Positions 1 through 6,879 are shown, counted from the stretch's first letter. The stretch is 7,611 bases of DNA from Mucilaginibacter sp. (GCA_025934475.1 JAICXZ010000136.1:1-7611), one strand, 5' to 3'. The notes: generated by a model not told the origin, from the letters alone. Made by a program: numbers and translations.

Positions 1-76
1 GCTCGTAAATTCAATGGAAATCTTCCCTAATGGATTTTTGCAGGTCTTTTCTCTTCACACTTAAAATCTTAATCAT

Positions 77-1531
77 ATGGAATATTTGACCCCAAAAACC
101 ATAAGCCGTCGTATTTTTATCGAAGGCATTGGGCTTGTCAGCGCAGGCTTAGTACTCGGGACACTCGGTGGTTGCGAAGAGCTGGCGGAACAAATCAGGA
201 ACCGGCCCATCAGACGCCGCATACGTGTAGGATCACCCGATGTCGACGCCGATATTGCCACCTACAAACAGGCTGTCACGTTGATGAAAGGCTTACCTTC
301 CAGCGATCTCCGCAACTGGAGTTACCAGGCAGCAATACACGGAACCGCCGGTGTGGGCTTTAATAAATGCCCGCATGGCTCAGAGCAATTTTTTCCGTGG
401 CATAGGGCTTATTTGTTCTATTTCGAAAAGATCTGCCAAAAGCTAACCGGCAACGACAAATTCGGACTGCCTTACTGGAACTGGAATCAAAACCCTGATT
501 TAAACCCGGCTTTTTTGGATACAACAAGCGTACTTTTTTCTACAAGGACAAATACCAGTGTTTCGACACTAAGCCAGGTTAGTACCGCCGAGCTTGCCCC
601 TATCTTTACAGATACCAATTTCTATACGTTCTGGCCGCAGATAGAGGGCACACCGCATAACAACGTTCACACTTTTGTTGGCGGCATATTTGGAGGGTTT
701 GGCTCGGCCGTGGATCCTATATTTTGGACGCACCATTGTATGGTGGATTATTGCTGGTATAAGTGGAACATTGACATGGGCAACAATAACCCTAACGCGT
801 CAAGCTGGATAGGCGTGACATGGAACTACTTTATTGATGCTGACGGAAGTACCGCAAGCCCCATGACCGCCGGCATTACCGAGCTCATGCCTTTGCTCAG
901 TTATCAATATGAGCATAGCGACATTGGCACTCCTGTTCCGCAAAAGATAATAAGAACCAAGGCTGAATTCAATAGGCTCGAGGCCAGGATAAAAGCAGGC
1001 GCTGATATTAGATTCGAGATTAAAAACAGGGCATTGATTGCGACTAAGGCAGCTATTTCGATATCAAAACCTTTTAATGGCGAAACCCGGGCAAATGCCG
1101 GTGCTTTTTCGGCTATCATCGACAATGATGACGCGAAAGAAACAGTGTTCGCCAGTATTAACTATGTACAGTTACCTACAGAAAGCGATTTTTTTGTAAG
1201 AGTATTTATAAACTTACCTAATGCAAATACGGACACGACTGTTAAAGATCCGCATTACGCTGGTAGCTTTGCCTTCTTTGGTACCTCGATGCCGGACCAT
1301 GCAGGTATGGATATTTCTGCCCACAAGCATGTTCCCAAATTCCTGGTTAATATAACGCCTACGCTGAAAAGGTTAAAACAACAACAACTGATCACAGATC
1401 AAAGCCTGCTAACAGTTCAATTGGTGGCTGTCCCCTTTCTTGGAAAGTTTGAGAATCCATCGACGGAATTATTGTTAGATACCATCGAATTGATAGTCAC
1501 TCCTGTGATTATCAATTCAAAGGAGCAATAA
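77..1531 (+). CDS. Exported tyrosinase / polyphenol oxidase with C-terminal KFDV-like domain (probable Tat lipoprotein)
   Basis: Type-3 dicopper oxidase of 484 residues, expected to oxidise mono- or diphenols to o-quinones with O2 outside the cytoplasm. CuA histidines are H88, H100 and H109 (HG...CPHGSEQFFPWHRAYL). CuB histidines are H194, H198 and one of H219/H220 (DPIFWTHHCMVD). E190 lies four residues before H194, where plant PPOs carry the water-keeper Glu, and N195 follows H194, the Asn associated with monophenolase activity. C98-P-H100 matches the Cys-x-His thioether motif of fungal tyrosinases. Residues about 350-475 (FVRVFIN at 373-379, YAGSF at 394-398) resemble the plant PPO KFDV domain that covers the active site. 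The N-terminus has SRRIFI (10-15), a hydrophobic stretch and lipobox LGGC33, suggesting Tat export and lipidation. The start is bounded by an in-frame TAA at 62-64. No clear promoter is seen in the 76 bases upstream. Family assignment is very secure; the exact substrate is unknown. Confidence 0.95.
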   Translation: MEYLTPKTISRRIFIEGIGLVSAGLVLGTLGGCEELAEQIRNRPIRRRIRVGSPDVDADIATYKQAVTLMKGLPSSDLRNWSYQAAIHGTAGVGFNKCPHGSEQFFPWHRAYLFYFEKICQKLTGNDKFGLPYWNWNQNPDLNPAFLDTTSVLFSTRTNTSVSTLSQVSTAELAPIFTDTNFYTFWPQIEGTPHNNVHTFVGGIFGGFGSAVDPIFWTHHCMVDYCWYKWNIDMGNNNPNASSWIGVTWNYFIDADGSTASPMTAGITELMPLLSYQYEHSDIGTPVPQKIIRTKAEFNRLEARIKAGADIRFEIKNRALIATKAAISISKPFNGETRANAGAFSAIIDNDDAKETVFASINYVQLPTESDFFVRVFINLPNANTDTTVKDPHYAGSFAFFGTSMPDHAGMDISAHKHVPKFLVNITPTLKRLKQQQLITDQSLLTVQLVAVPFLGKFENPSTELLLDTIELIVTPVIINSKEQ

Positions 1532-1561
1532 TTGACCTTAACGGTCGTATTAGAATTTGTA

Positions 1562-2032
1562 ATGAGTGGATTGATAAAACATTTGTGTGTTATTGGTTTG
1601 GCTTGCTTTTCCTTTTCGGAAAATGCCATATCCAAAACGCCAAACCTTTATTTAAACCACGTCCCATACGGAACTATGGACACGCTTTACCATTTGGGTC
1701 TGCATAATAGTGAGATCTCGCAACCGATATCGCCTACTTCGTTGCGAAGCCATAATTATCGTTATGTTGAGATAGAGATTGTCAAGCTGGTTAATCCGAA
1801 ACAGTATCCTTTGACATTCTATGTTTACTATCAGCCTCCGGAAAAAGAAAAAGTATTGCTTGGAAGTTTTGGACCGTATCCGGCGGATAATCCGGGTAAG
1901 TTTATCGTTTCAACTCATGGCAAACCGCTCAAAAATGGGTCACTTATCCTCTCACTGGTTATACCTGAAAAAACACAATTAAATGATACCGTGGAGGCGA
2001 CAGTGAAGAAATTAGTATTGCGGGAAAAGTAG
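1562..2032 (+). CDS. Small secreted protein resembling a stand-alone tyrosinase C-terminal (lid-like) domain
   Basis: No named family is recognised. From ATG 1562 the product is 156 residues with a typical signal peptide (K6, then a hydrophobic stretch to about residue 18; cleavage probably near residues 18-24). The mature part is beta-rich and lacks cysteine. By eye, residues 68-150 run parallel to residues 355-475 of the preceding tyrosinase: YVEIEIVKL with TVFASINYVQL, FYVYY with FVRVFIN, LLGSF with YAGSF, GSLILSLVIP with QSLLTVQLVAVP, and LNDTVE with LLDTIE. H33, M39, H44 and H48 form a cluster that could bind copper. The gene follows the tyrosinase stop by 30 nt, so co-transcription is likely. 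An alternative TTG start at 1532 directly abuts that stop and has AGGAG six nt upstream, but it adds ten residues that weaken the signal peptide. A role as tyrosinase chaperone, copper donor or trans-acting lid is inference. Confidence 0.8.
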   Translation: MSGLIKHLCVIGLACFSFSENAISKTPNLYLNHVPYGTMDTLYHLGLHNSEISQPISPTSLRSHNYRYVEIEIVKLVNPKQYPLTFYVYYQPPEKEKVLLGSFGPYPADNPGKFIVSTHGKPLKNGSLILSLVIPEKTQLNDTVEATVKKLVLREK

Positions 2033-2101
2033 CGCAACATTGTTACACGCGTATTTAAAATTAAGTCTGCAGCATTTATAAACATTTTAAGTATCACGGC
2101 G

Positions 2102-2132
2102 TTTGTATCGGATGAGATTTAGTTTAGTTTTG
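2102..2132 (+). promoter_or_regulatory. Bacteroidota-type promoter for the GT51 gene
   Basis: TTTG at 2102-2105 (-33 box) and TAGTTTTG at 2125-2132 (exact TAnnTTTG -7 box) are separated by 19 bases, the spacing known for Bacteroidota primary sigma factor promoters. Transcription would begin a few bases downstream, leaving a leader of only about ten bases before the ATG at 2147. This suggests the glycosyltransferase is transcribed separately from the tyrosinase pair. The match is direct; activity is inferred. Confidence 0.6.
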
Positions 2133-2146
2133 GACAAAATTGCCTG

Positions 2147-4330
2147 ATGAAGAGCCATCTGCCTAAATACATCCGAATTATTGGTATTGTTGTAATTGTA
2201 CTGATTGTGCTGCTTGGCATAGGCGGTTATATTGCCTATTCCAAACGCGAAGCCGTGCTGCAGCACGAAATCAGCAAAGCCATTGCCAAGGCCAAAAAGG
2301 ATTATAACCTGGATGTGAAGATCGGCTCTGCAACGTTTACGGGCCTTTCAACCGTGTCATTCAGGGATATCACCGTAATACCCGAAAAGCGCGACAGCTT
2401 GCTTAGTATCAAGAAATTTGATGTGAGTGTTAAGCTGATGCCACTAATAAGTGGCAATGTTAAACTGGCAAATGTGGTATTGGCTGACGCTCATCTGAAT
2501 CTCACCAGCATCAATCACGTCAAGAATTTTGATTTCCTGTTCAGGAAAAAGAAGGATACCACCGAGACAAAACCAAAGACCGATCTGTCCGAAGTCGCTT
2601 ACAACCTGATGAACCAGGTTTTGTACAAAATACCGGATGATCTGGACGTTAAAAATTTCCTCATCAGCTTCACAGACGACAGTGCCAGCGTTAAACTCCT
2701 TACAACGGCCGCGCAGATCAAAGACGGCAAGCTGAGCTCGACAATCAATGTCGATAACGGCACTGCGACCTGGCACGTAGCCGGGAAAATGCACCCTTCG
2801 GATAAAGACATTGCTATCAGTCTTTATGCCGATGGCAAAAAGGTTGAGATACCGGTTGTAGAAAAACGGTACCACCTGAAGGTAAATTTCGATACCGTAA
2901 CTACGCGCCTGGATAAAGTTGAAAACAGCGGTGGCGTAACCAGGATCTATGGCTATTGGGCGGTGAAGAACCTGTTGGTAAACCAACCTGCCGTTTCATC
3001 CAATGATATCATAGTGCCCAATGGCTCCATCGATGCTAATTTATTTGTGGGCAAGAACTATGTTTCGCTGGATAGTTCATCGCTGATCCATCTTAAGAAG
3101 ATCGCTATTAAAACGTACATCAAGTACCAGCTGAACCCGGTGAAGATGTACACGGTTAAGATCAATACCGACTGGCTCAACGCGCAGGATGTGTTCGATG
3201 CCTCGCCCGAAGGTATGTTTGATTCGCTGACCGGGATCCAGGTTATTGGTAAATTAAAGTACCATTTACACCTGTTCCTGGATACATCCAACCCCGACAA
3301 GGTGCAATTCGAATCGGCTTTGTATAGAGATGGTTTCCACATCACCAAATATGGGAAAACCAACCTGGCGAAGTTGAATAACGTTTTTGTATATACGCCT
3401 TACGAAAAGGGTAAGCCCATGCCATCACGGGTTATCGGACCTTCGAACCCTGATTTTACGCCGCTAAGTGAGATATCGCCAAATCTGCGCTATGCGTGTA
3501 TGACTTCCGAAGATCCATATTTTTATACCAATCATGGTTTTGCCCAGGAGTCGATCCGCAAGTCGATAGCTACCGATTTCAAGCAAAAGAAATTTAAACG
3601 TGGCGGAAGCACCATCTCGATGCAGCTGGTTAAGAACACCTTCCTGAGCAGGGAAAAGACGCTATCGCGGAAAATTGAAGAGATCCTGATCGTTTGGCTC
3701 ATTGAGAACGATGATATTATGAGCAAGGATCGTATGCTCGAGGTCTATTTCAACGTAGTGGAATGGGGAAAAAACGTTTATGGCATCGGCGAAGCGGCCC
3801 ATTATTATTTTGGCAAAAGTCCTTCGGAGTTAACGCTGGGCGAAGGCATTTTCCTGGCCAGCATTTTACCGCATCCCAAAACCGGCTTATATTCTTTTGA
3901 GCCTGACGGTACCCTCCGTGATGGCCTGCATGGCTACTTTAAATTGATCGGCAATATGATGGCCACCCATGGCTGGACCACCGTTGACAGCGTCGATTAT
4001 TACGGTTATAGCACTGTAAGATTAAAACCCAGTCTGCGAGAGGAGATTGCACCGGTGTCCGGAAGCGTTGCTGATAGCCTGATTCGCCAGAATACCAACG
4101 AGGACGATGATGAATTTACGCCCCCTGTCGCTGCCCAGCACCAACCGGAACCCGAGAAAAAACCGGGATTCTTCCAACGCTTATTCGGGAAAAAAGACAC
4201 TACCAAAAAAGACGAGCTTGAAGTTGACACTGTAGGAAAGACCAAAAAAGAGATCCGCCAGGAAAAACGGGCGCTCAAGAAACTTCAGCGACAACGCGAA
4301 AAAGAAATGCATGACAAAGGCCTGATGTAA
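2147..4330 (+). CDS. Membrane-anchored peptidoglycan glycosyltransferase (GT51) with AsmA-like N-terminal region
   Basis: Polymerises lipid II into glycan strands on the periplasmic side of the inner membrane; no transpeptidase domain follows. Residues 9-31 form one transmembrane helix. Residues about 35-125 look like an AsmA N-terminal segment (conserved style: amphipathic helix, SATFTGLSTVSFRDITV, LMPLISGNVKLANVVLADA). Residues 150-410 are beta-rich and unassigned. The GT51 domain spans about 430-590 with all five motifs: E455-D-P-Y-F-Y-T-N-H463-G (catalytic Glu455), R485-GGSTISMQL, R508-K-I-E511-E, R529-M-L-E-V-Y-F-N536, and G548-E-A-A-H-Y-Y-F-G-K557. Motif 2 reads ISMQL where ITQQL is common. 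The tail (650-727) is charged, Lys/Glu-rich and probably disordered. A monofunctional MtgA/MGT enzyme is usually about 230-270 residues, so roughly 400 residues lie between anchor and catalytic domain. The GT51 call is secure; the AsmA assignment is moderately so. Confidence 0.93.
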   Translation: MKSHLPKYIRIIGIVVIVLIVLLGIGGYIAYSKREAVLQHEISKAIAKAKKDYNLDVKIGSATFTGLSTVSFRDITVIPEKRDSLLSIKKFDVSVKLMPLISGNVKLANVVLADAHLNLTSINHVKNFDFLFRKKKDTTETKPKTDLSEVAYNLMNQVLYKIPDDLDVKNFLISFTDDSASVKLLTTAAQIKDGKLSSTINVDNGTATWHVAGKMHPSDKDIAISLYADGKKVEIPVVEKRYHLKVNFDTVTTRLDKVENSGGVTRIYGYWAVKNLLVNQPAVSSNDIIVPNGSIDANLFVGKNYVSLDSSSLIHLKKIAIKTYIKYQLNPVKMYTVKINTDWLNAQDVFDASPEGMFDSLTGIQVIGKLKYHLHLFLDTSNPDKVQFESALYRDGFHITKYGKTNLAKLNNVFVYTPYEKGKPMPSRVIGPSNPDFTPLSEISPNLRYACMTSEDPYFYTNHGFAQESIRKSIATDFKQKKFKRGGSTISMQLVKNTFLSREKTLSRKIEEILIVWLIENDDIMSKDRMLEVYFNVVEWGKNVYGIGEAAHYYFGKSPSELTLGEGIFLASILPHPKTGLYSFEPDGTLRDGLHGYFKLIGNMMATHGWTTVDSVDYYGYSTVRLKPSLREEIAPVSGSVADSLIRQNTNEDDDEFTPPVAAQHQPEPEKKPGFFQRLFGKKDTTKKDELEVDTVGKTKKEIRQEKRALKKLQRQREKEMHDKGLM

Positions 4331-4356
4331 CGTTTACTATGGGGTGACCAAATTAA

Positions 4357-4386
4357 ATGTTTAAACATGTATGTTTGTACATACAT
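4357..4386 (+). promoter_or_regulatory. Probable operator/promoter of the nitroreductase gene (two overlapping inverted repeats)
   Basis: A perfect 12-base palindrome, ATGTTTAAACAT (4357-4368), shares its last two bases with a second inverted repeat: ATGTATGT (4367-4374), a 4-base spacer TTGT, then ACATACAT (4379-4386). TATGTTTG at 4370-4377 is an exact TAnnTTTG -7 box and sits inside the second repeat. No TTTG -33 box is found at the usual distance. The ATG is only eight bases beyond the repeat. A dimeric repressor bound here would block the promoter. Such sites commonly serve TetR, MarR or HxlR regulators of redox genes, but no regulator gene is present in the window. Confidence 0.5.
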
Positions 4387-4394
4387 TTTAGAAT

Positions 4395-5024
4395 ATGTCA
4401 CTCGTAGAAAAACTCAACTGGCGTTATGCAACTAAAAAGTTCGATCATAGCAAAAAATTAAGTGCCGAACAGCTAAACGATTTGCTTGCAGCAGTTCGTC
4501 TGAGTCCATCATCCATAGGGCTGCAGTCATACAAAGTAATTGTTGTTGAAGATCCGACAGTTCGTGAGCAATTGCGTGTTGCTGCTCACGGCCAGTCTCA
4601 AATTACCGATTCATCTCAACTCATCATTTTTGCTTCAGAAACCAATCTCGATGAAGCTTATGTAAAAAACTTTATTGACCTGGTTGCTGAAAAGCGCCAA
4701 ACAGCGCGCGAAAACCTCGCAGGTTATGAGCAGATGCTTACAGGCAAAGTGAACCATTTGAGCGAAGATCAGAGACTCGTTTGGTCAAACAAACAGGCCT
4801 ACATCGCTTTGGGTGTTTTATTAACCGCTGCCGCTGAAATGGGTATCGACGCCTGTCCGATGGAAGGTTTTAACGCCACTCACTTTGATGAGATTTTAGG
4901 TCTTAAAGAAAAAGGATTGGCCACCGCCGTTATTGCAGCCGTGGGTTTCCGTGCCGAAGGCGATAACTACGGCAAGCTAGTAAAGGTTCGCAAACCCGAA
5001 GAGGAGTTATTTATCCATATATAA
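4395..5024 (+). CDS. NAD(P)H-dependent oxidoreductase, nitroreductase family (NfsB-like)
   Basis: FMN-dependent cytosolic flavoenzyme, normally a homodimer, that reduces quinones, nitroaromatics or related electrophiles with NAD(P)H by two-electron transfer. Its 209 residues are slightly shorter than E. coli NfsB (217). Visible FMN-site signatures are RYATK (R10 and K14, matching RHSTK of NfsB), SPSSIGLQSYK (37-47), PMEGF (155-159, matching PIEGF of NfsB), and K197-V-R199 near the C-terminus (matching K205 and R207 of NfsB). The gene stands alone between the GT51 gene and a convergent protease. Its upstream inverted repeats suggest inducible control. A role in detoxifying quinones, including those an oxidase like the upstream tyrosinase could produce, is possible but speculative; the two genes are about 2.4 kb apart and separately promoted. 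The physiological substrate cannot be read from the sequence. Confidence 0.93.
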   Translation: MSLVEKLNWRYATKKFDHSKKLSAEQLNDLLAAVRLSPSSIGLQSYKVIVVEDPTVREQLRVAAHGQSQITDSSQLIIFASETNLDEAYVKNFIDLVAEKRQTARENLAGYEQMLTGKVNHLSEDQRLVWSNKQAYIALGVLLTAAAEMGIDACPMEGFNATHFDEILGLKEKGLATAVIAAVGFRAEGDNYGKLVKVRKPEEELFIHI

Positions 5025-5026
5025 CC

Positions 5027-5092
5027 TTAATGGCCCGGATCGTAGCCAAATGAGTTGTTGTTAAGTTTCCAGGCGATAAGCGGTCCGGCCAT
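5027..5092 (-). CDS. Possible 21-residue small ORF downstream of the protease (low confidence)
   Basis: On the - strand an ATG at 5092-5090 opens 21 codons ending in TAA at 5029-5027, about 44 bases after the protease stop. The product begins MAGPLIAWKL and ends FGYDPGH. Codon choice (GCC, CCG, ATC, AAC, TAC, GGC) resembles the neighbouring genes, which would fit either a real microprotein or the 3' remnant of a lost gene. The frame stays open eight codons further upstream, to a TAA at 5119-5117. No ribosome-binding site or family is recognised. The same bases form the junction hairpin, so this ORF may be fortuitous. Confidence 0.2.
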   Translation of the reverse strand: MAGPLIAWKLNNNSFGYDPGH

Positions 5093-5094
5093 TA
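5028..5094. terminator. Long hairpin at the convergent junction, possible bidirectional terminator
   Basis: TAATGGCC (5028-5035) pairs perfectly with GGCCATTA (5087-5094). After a one-base bulge at C5036, GGATCG (5037-5042) pairs with CGGTCC (5081-5086), including one G-U, giving a 14-bp stem and a 38-base loop. It lies four bases after the nitroreductase stop and 42 bases from the protease stop. No long U-run follows on either strand (only TATATTT on +), so rho-independent function is uncertain. A coding explanation for the same bases is listed separately. Confidence 0.4.
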
Positions 5095-5136
5095 TATTTC
5101 CAAACAAGCGATGTACTTACCTAAACATAAAGTCTT

Positions 5137-6879
5137 TTATTGTTCGTCTTTATCCTTATCGTCCACCGCTTTTTTGGTAACCATGGCGAATTGCGGCTTG
5201 CCGATTACTTTGTAATCTCCATCGCCATGAAGGATTGCTGCTAGCTGGCCCTTATCCTGCATGGTTTTTACAGCTTGAGCCAGTTCTTTGTCGTATTTAA
5301 AATTAGTTTGATAACGACCCTTTTCGTAATAAAATCTTGAGGCGATCTCATTTTCCAGTACTTGCCTGATCTCGTCTTTGTTTTGCTGTAAATCGTTCTT
5401 TTTGCTTTCCTGCAGTTTGTTTTTCAGCGCGTCATACTCATTTTGAATACTTGTGAACTCCTTGTCTTTTGTTGCCTCAGTTTTCAGGCTGGTGACAAGG
5501 CGTTCTGTAGAAGTTGAATAGCTGTAATTTTTATTGCCCAGGTATTTTACAAAATCAGCATAGTCTGCATCTGTCAAATGGAAATTGTGTGGCTCCGCAA
5601 TACTTGTATGTGTGTTACGATACTGTGTTGCGTAATCGAATACCAGCAGCTTAGAAACCAACGATTGTGTGATATTGGCAAAACGTTCCTGCTTTACAAA
5701 AATATCAGGGTATATACCGCTACCATCATATACCGAGCGGCCATCTCTTGTTTTGAATTCATGTATGGATGAATCAGCCACTTTAACCACGCTGCCATCG
5801 GCTTTGCGATGCGTATAGTCGATCTCCTGGATACATCTTCCTGATGGAATGTAATACTTGGCGATGGTGATCTTCACCAGGCTGTTATAAGGCAGGTTAA
5901 ATGTTTGCTGTACCAAGCCCTTGCCATAGCTCCGCTGACCAATGATAACTGCGCGATCGAGATCCTGCAAGGATCCCGCAACAATTTCGGATGCCGAAGC
6001 CGAACGTCCATTAACCAGTACCACCAAAGGCAGGTTAGGTTCAACCGGTGTATTTTGAGTGCTGTAGGTAAAATTTTTGTCCTTGATCTTGCCCTTTTGC
6101 GATACCACTTCCACATTCTTTTGCACAAACAGGTTCACAATCTTAACCGCTTCCTGTAGTATGCCGCCGCCATTTGAGCGAAGGTCAAGAATGATACCGT
6201 TTGGATTATTTTTCTGAAGCTCGGTAAGCGCGTGGGTCACCTCATCGGCCGAGTTTTCAAGAAATTTATCCAATTTGATGTATCCCATATTCCCGTCTAC
6301 CATGCCGTAGTATGAAACATTGGGCTGTTTGATCTCGTCGCGAACCATTTGCTTCTCAACAGGAGCTGCATCGCCGCGCTTGATCAGCAATTTGATAGAA
6401 GCCCCTTTGGCGCCTTTTAGCAGTTGACTCACCTGGTCGTTGGTTTTGCCGGCCAGGTCAACATCGTTAATCTTCAGCAGTTGATCGCCACCTCTCACAT
6501 CAGCCTTTTGTGCGGGGAATCCTTCGAAAACATCCGATACGTACACTTTTCCGTCCCTTGGGAATATCCCTGCACCAATACCACCGTATTGTGTGCTTAC
6601 ATAATGTAATTTGTAGTCCTCGATCTCCGATTCGGGCACAAATTCGGTATAGGGGTCAAGGCCGTCGAGCATGGCGTCGAGACCCGTTTTGATCATTTTG
6701 GCCGAATTGATGTCATCAACGTAATTAATATTTACCTCTTTATATGCCGAAGCAAAAACGTCAAGATTCTTCGATATCTGGAACAGGTCGTCGTTAAAGC
6801 CGAACGCCAACGTCGCAATCCCCAAAACACCGGCGCCGATCGCCCATTTTTTATAAATTCTTTTCATCACCAAAGCCAT
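5137..6879 (-). CDS. S41 family carboxyl-terminal processing peptidase (Ctp/Prc-like) with PDZ domain
   Basis: Periplasmic serine protease that trims or degrades envelope proteins from their C-termini. The start gives 580 residues; an ATG four codons in (6867, MKRIYKKW) gives a cleaner Lys-rich signal peptide and is an equally good start. The hydrophobic signal or anchor is about residues 12-28. A helical N-terminal segment (30-90) leads to a PDZ domain (about 92-170; YGGIGAGI, VFEGFPAQKADVRGGDQLLKIN). The peptidase core spans about 185-400, with MGYIKLDKF, LDLRSNGGG, catalytic S295 in GRSASASEIVAGSLQD and general base K320 in SYGKG, 25 residues apart as in Prc and D1P. The C-terminal region (430-560) includes a charged, probably coiled helix (475-510) typical of Bacteroidota members, and the protein ends in an acidic Lys/Asp tail. 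It lies 114 bases downstream of thrC and has its own candidate promoter. Confidence 0.95.
   Translation of the reverse strand: MALVMKRIYKKWAIGAGVLGIATLAFGFNDDLFQISKNLDVFASAYKEVNINYVDDINSAKMIKTGLDAMLDGLDPYTEFVPESEIEDYKLHYVSTQYGGIGAGIFPRDGKVYVSDVFEGFPAQKADVRGGDQLLKINDVDLAGKTNDQVSQLLKGAKGASIKLLIKRGDAAPVEKQMVRDEIKQPNVSYYGMVDGNMGYIKLDKFLENSADEVTHALTELQKNNPNGIILDLRSNGGGILQEAVKIVNLFVQKNVEVVSQKGKIKDKNFTYSTQNTPVEPNLPLVVLVNGRSASASEIVAGSLQDLDRAVIIGQRSYGKGLVQQTFNLPYNSLVKITIAKYYIPSGRCIQEIDYTHRKADGSVVKVADSSIHEFKTRDGRSVYDGSGIYPDIFVKQERFANITQSLVSKLLVFDYATQYRNTHTSIAEPHNFHLTDADYADFVKYLGNKNYSYSTSTERLVTSLKTEATKDKEFTSIQNEYDALKNKLQESKKNDLQQNKDEIRQVLENEIASRFYYEKGRYQTNFKYDKELAQAVKTMQDKGQLAAILHGDGDYKVIGKPQFAMVTKKAVDDKDKDEQ

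Noticed and set aside
37..69. Possible promoter before the tyrosinase (TTTG at 37-40 with TAAAATCT 21 bases later)
   Set aside because: Only the TA of the -7 box matches; the match is too weak to list, and the true promoter may lie left of the window.
1592..1606. Lipobox in the small secreted protein (IGLAC)
   Set aside because: The -3 position is Gly and the pattern does not meet the lipobox consensus; an ordinary signal peptide fits better.
2050..2096. AT-only inverted repeat (TTAAAAT ... ATTTTAA) after the small secreted protein gene
   Set aside because: Seven A/T pairs with a long loop is expected by chance in an AT-rich gap and has no terminator-like GC stem.
2444..2986. 180-codon open frame on the - strand inside the GT51 gene
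   Set aside because: It lies fully antisense to a gene with a clear family and intact motifs; its translation has no recognisable domain, so it is a shadow frame.
77..5024. A single tyrosinase-nitroreductase quinone-handling operon
   Set aside because: The GT51 gene with its own good promoter lies between them and the nitroreductase has a separate promoter/operator, so a shared operon is not supported.
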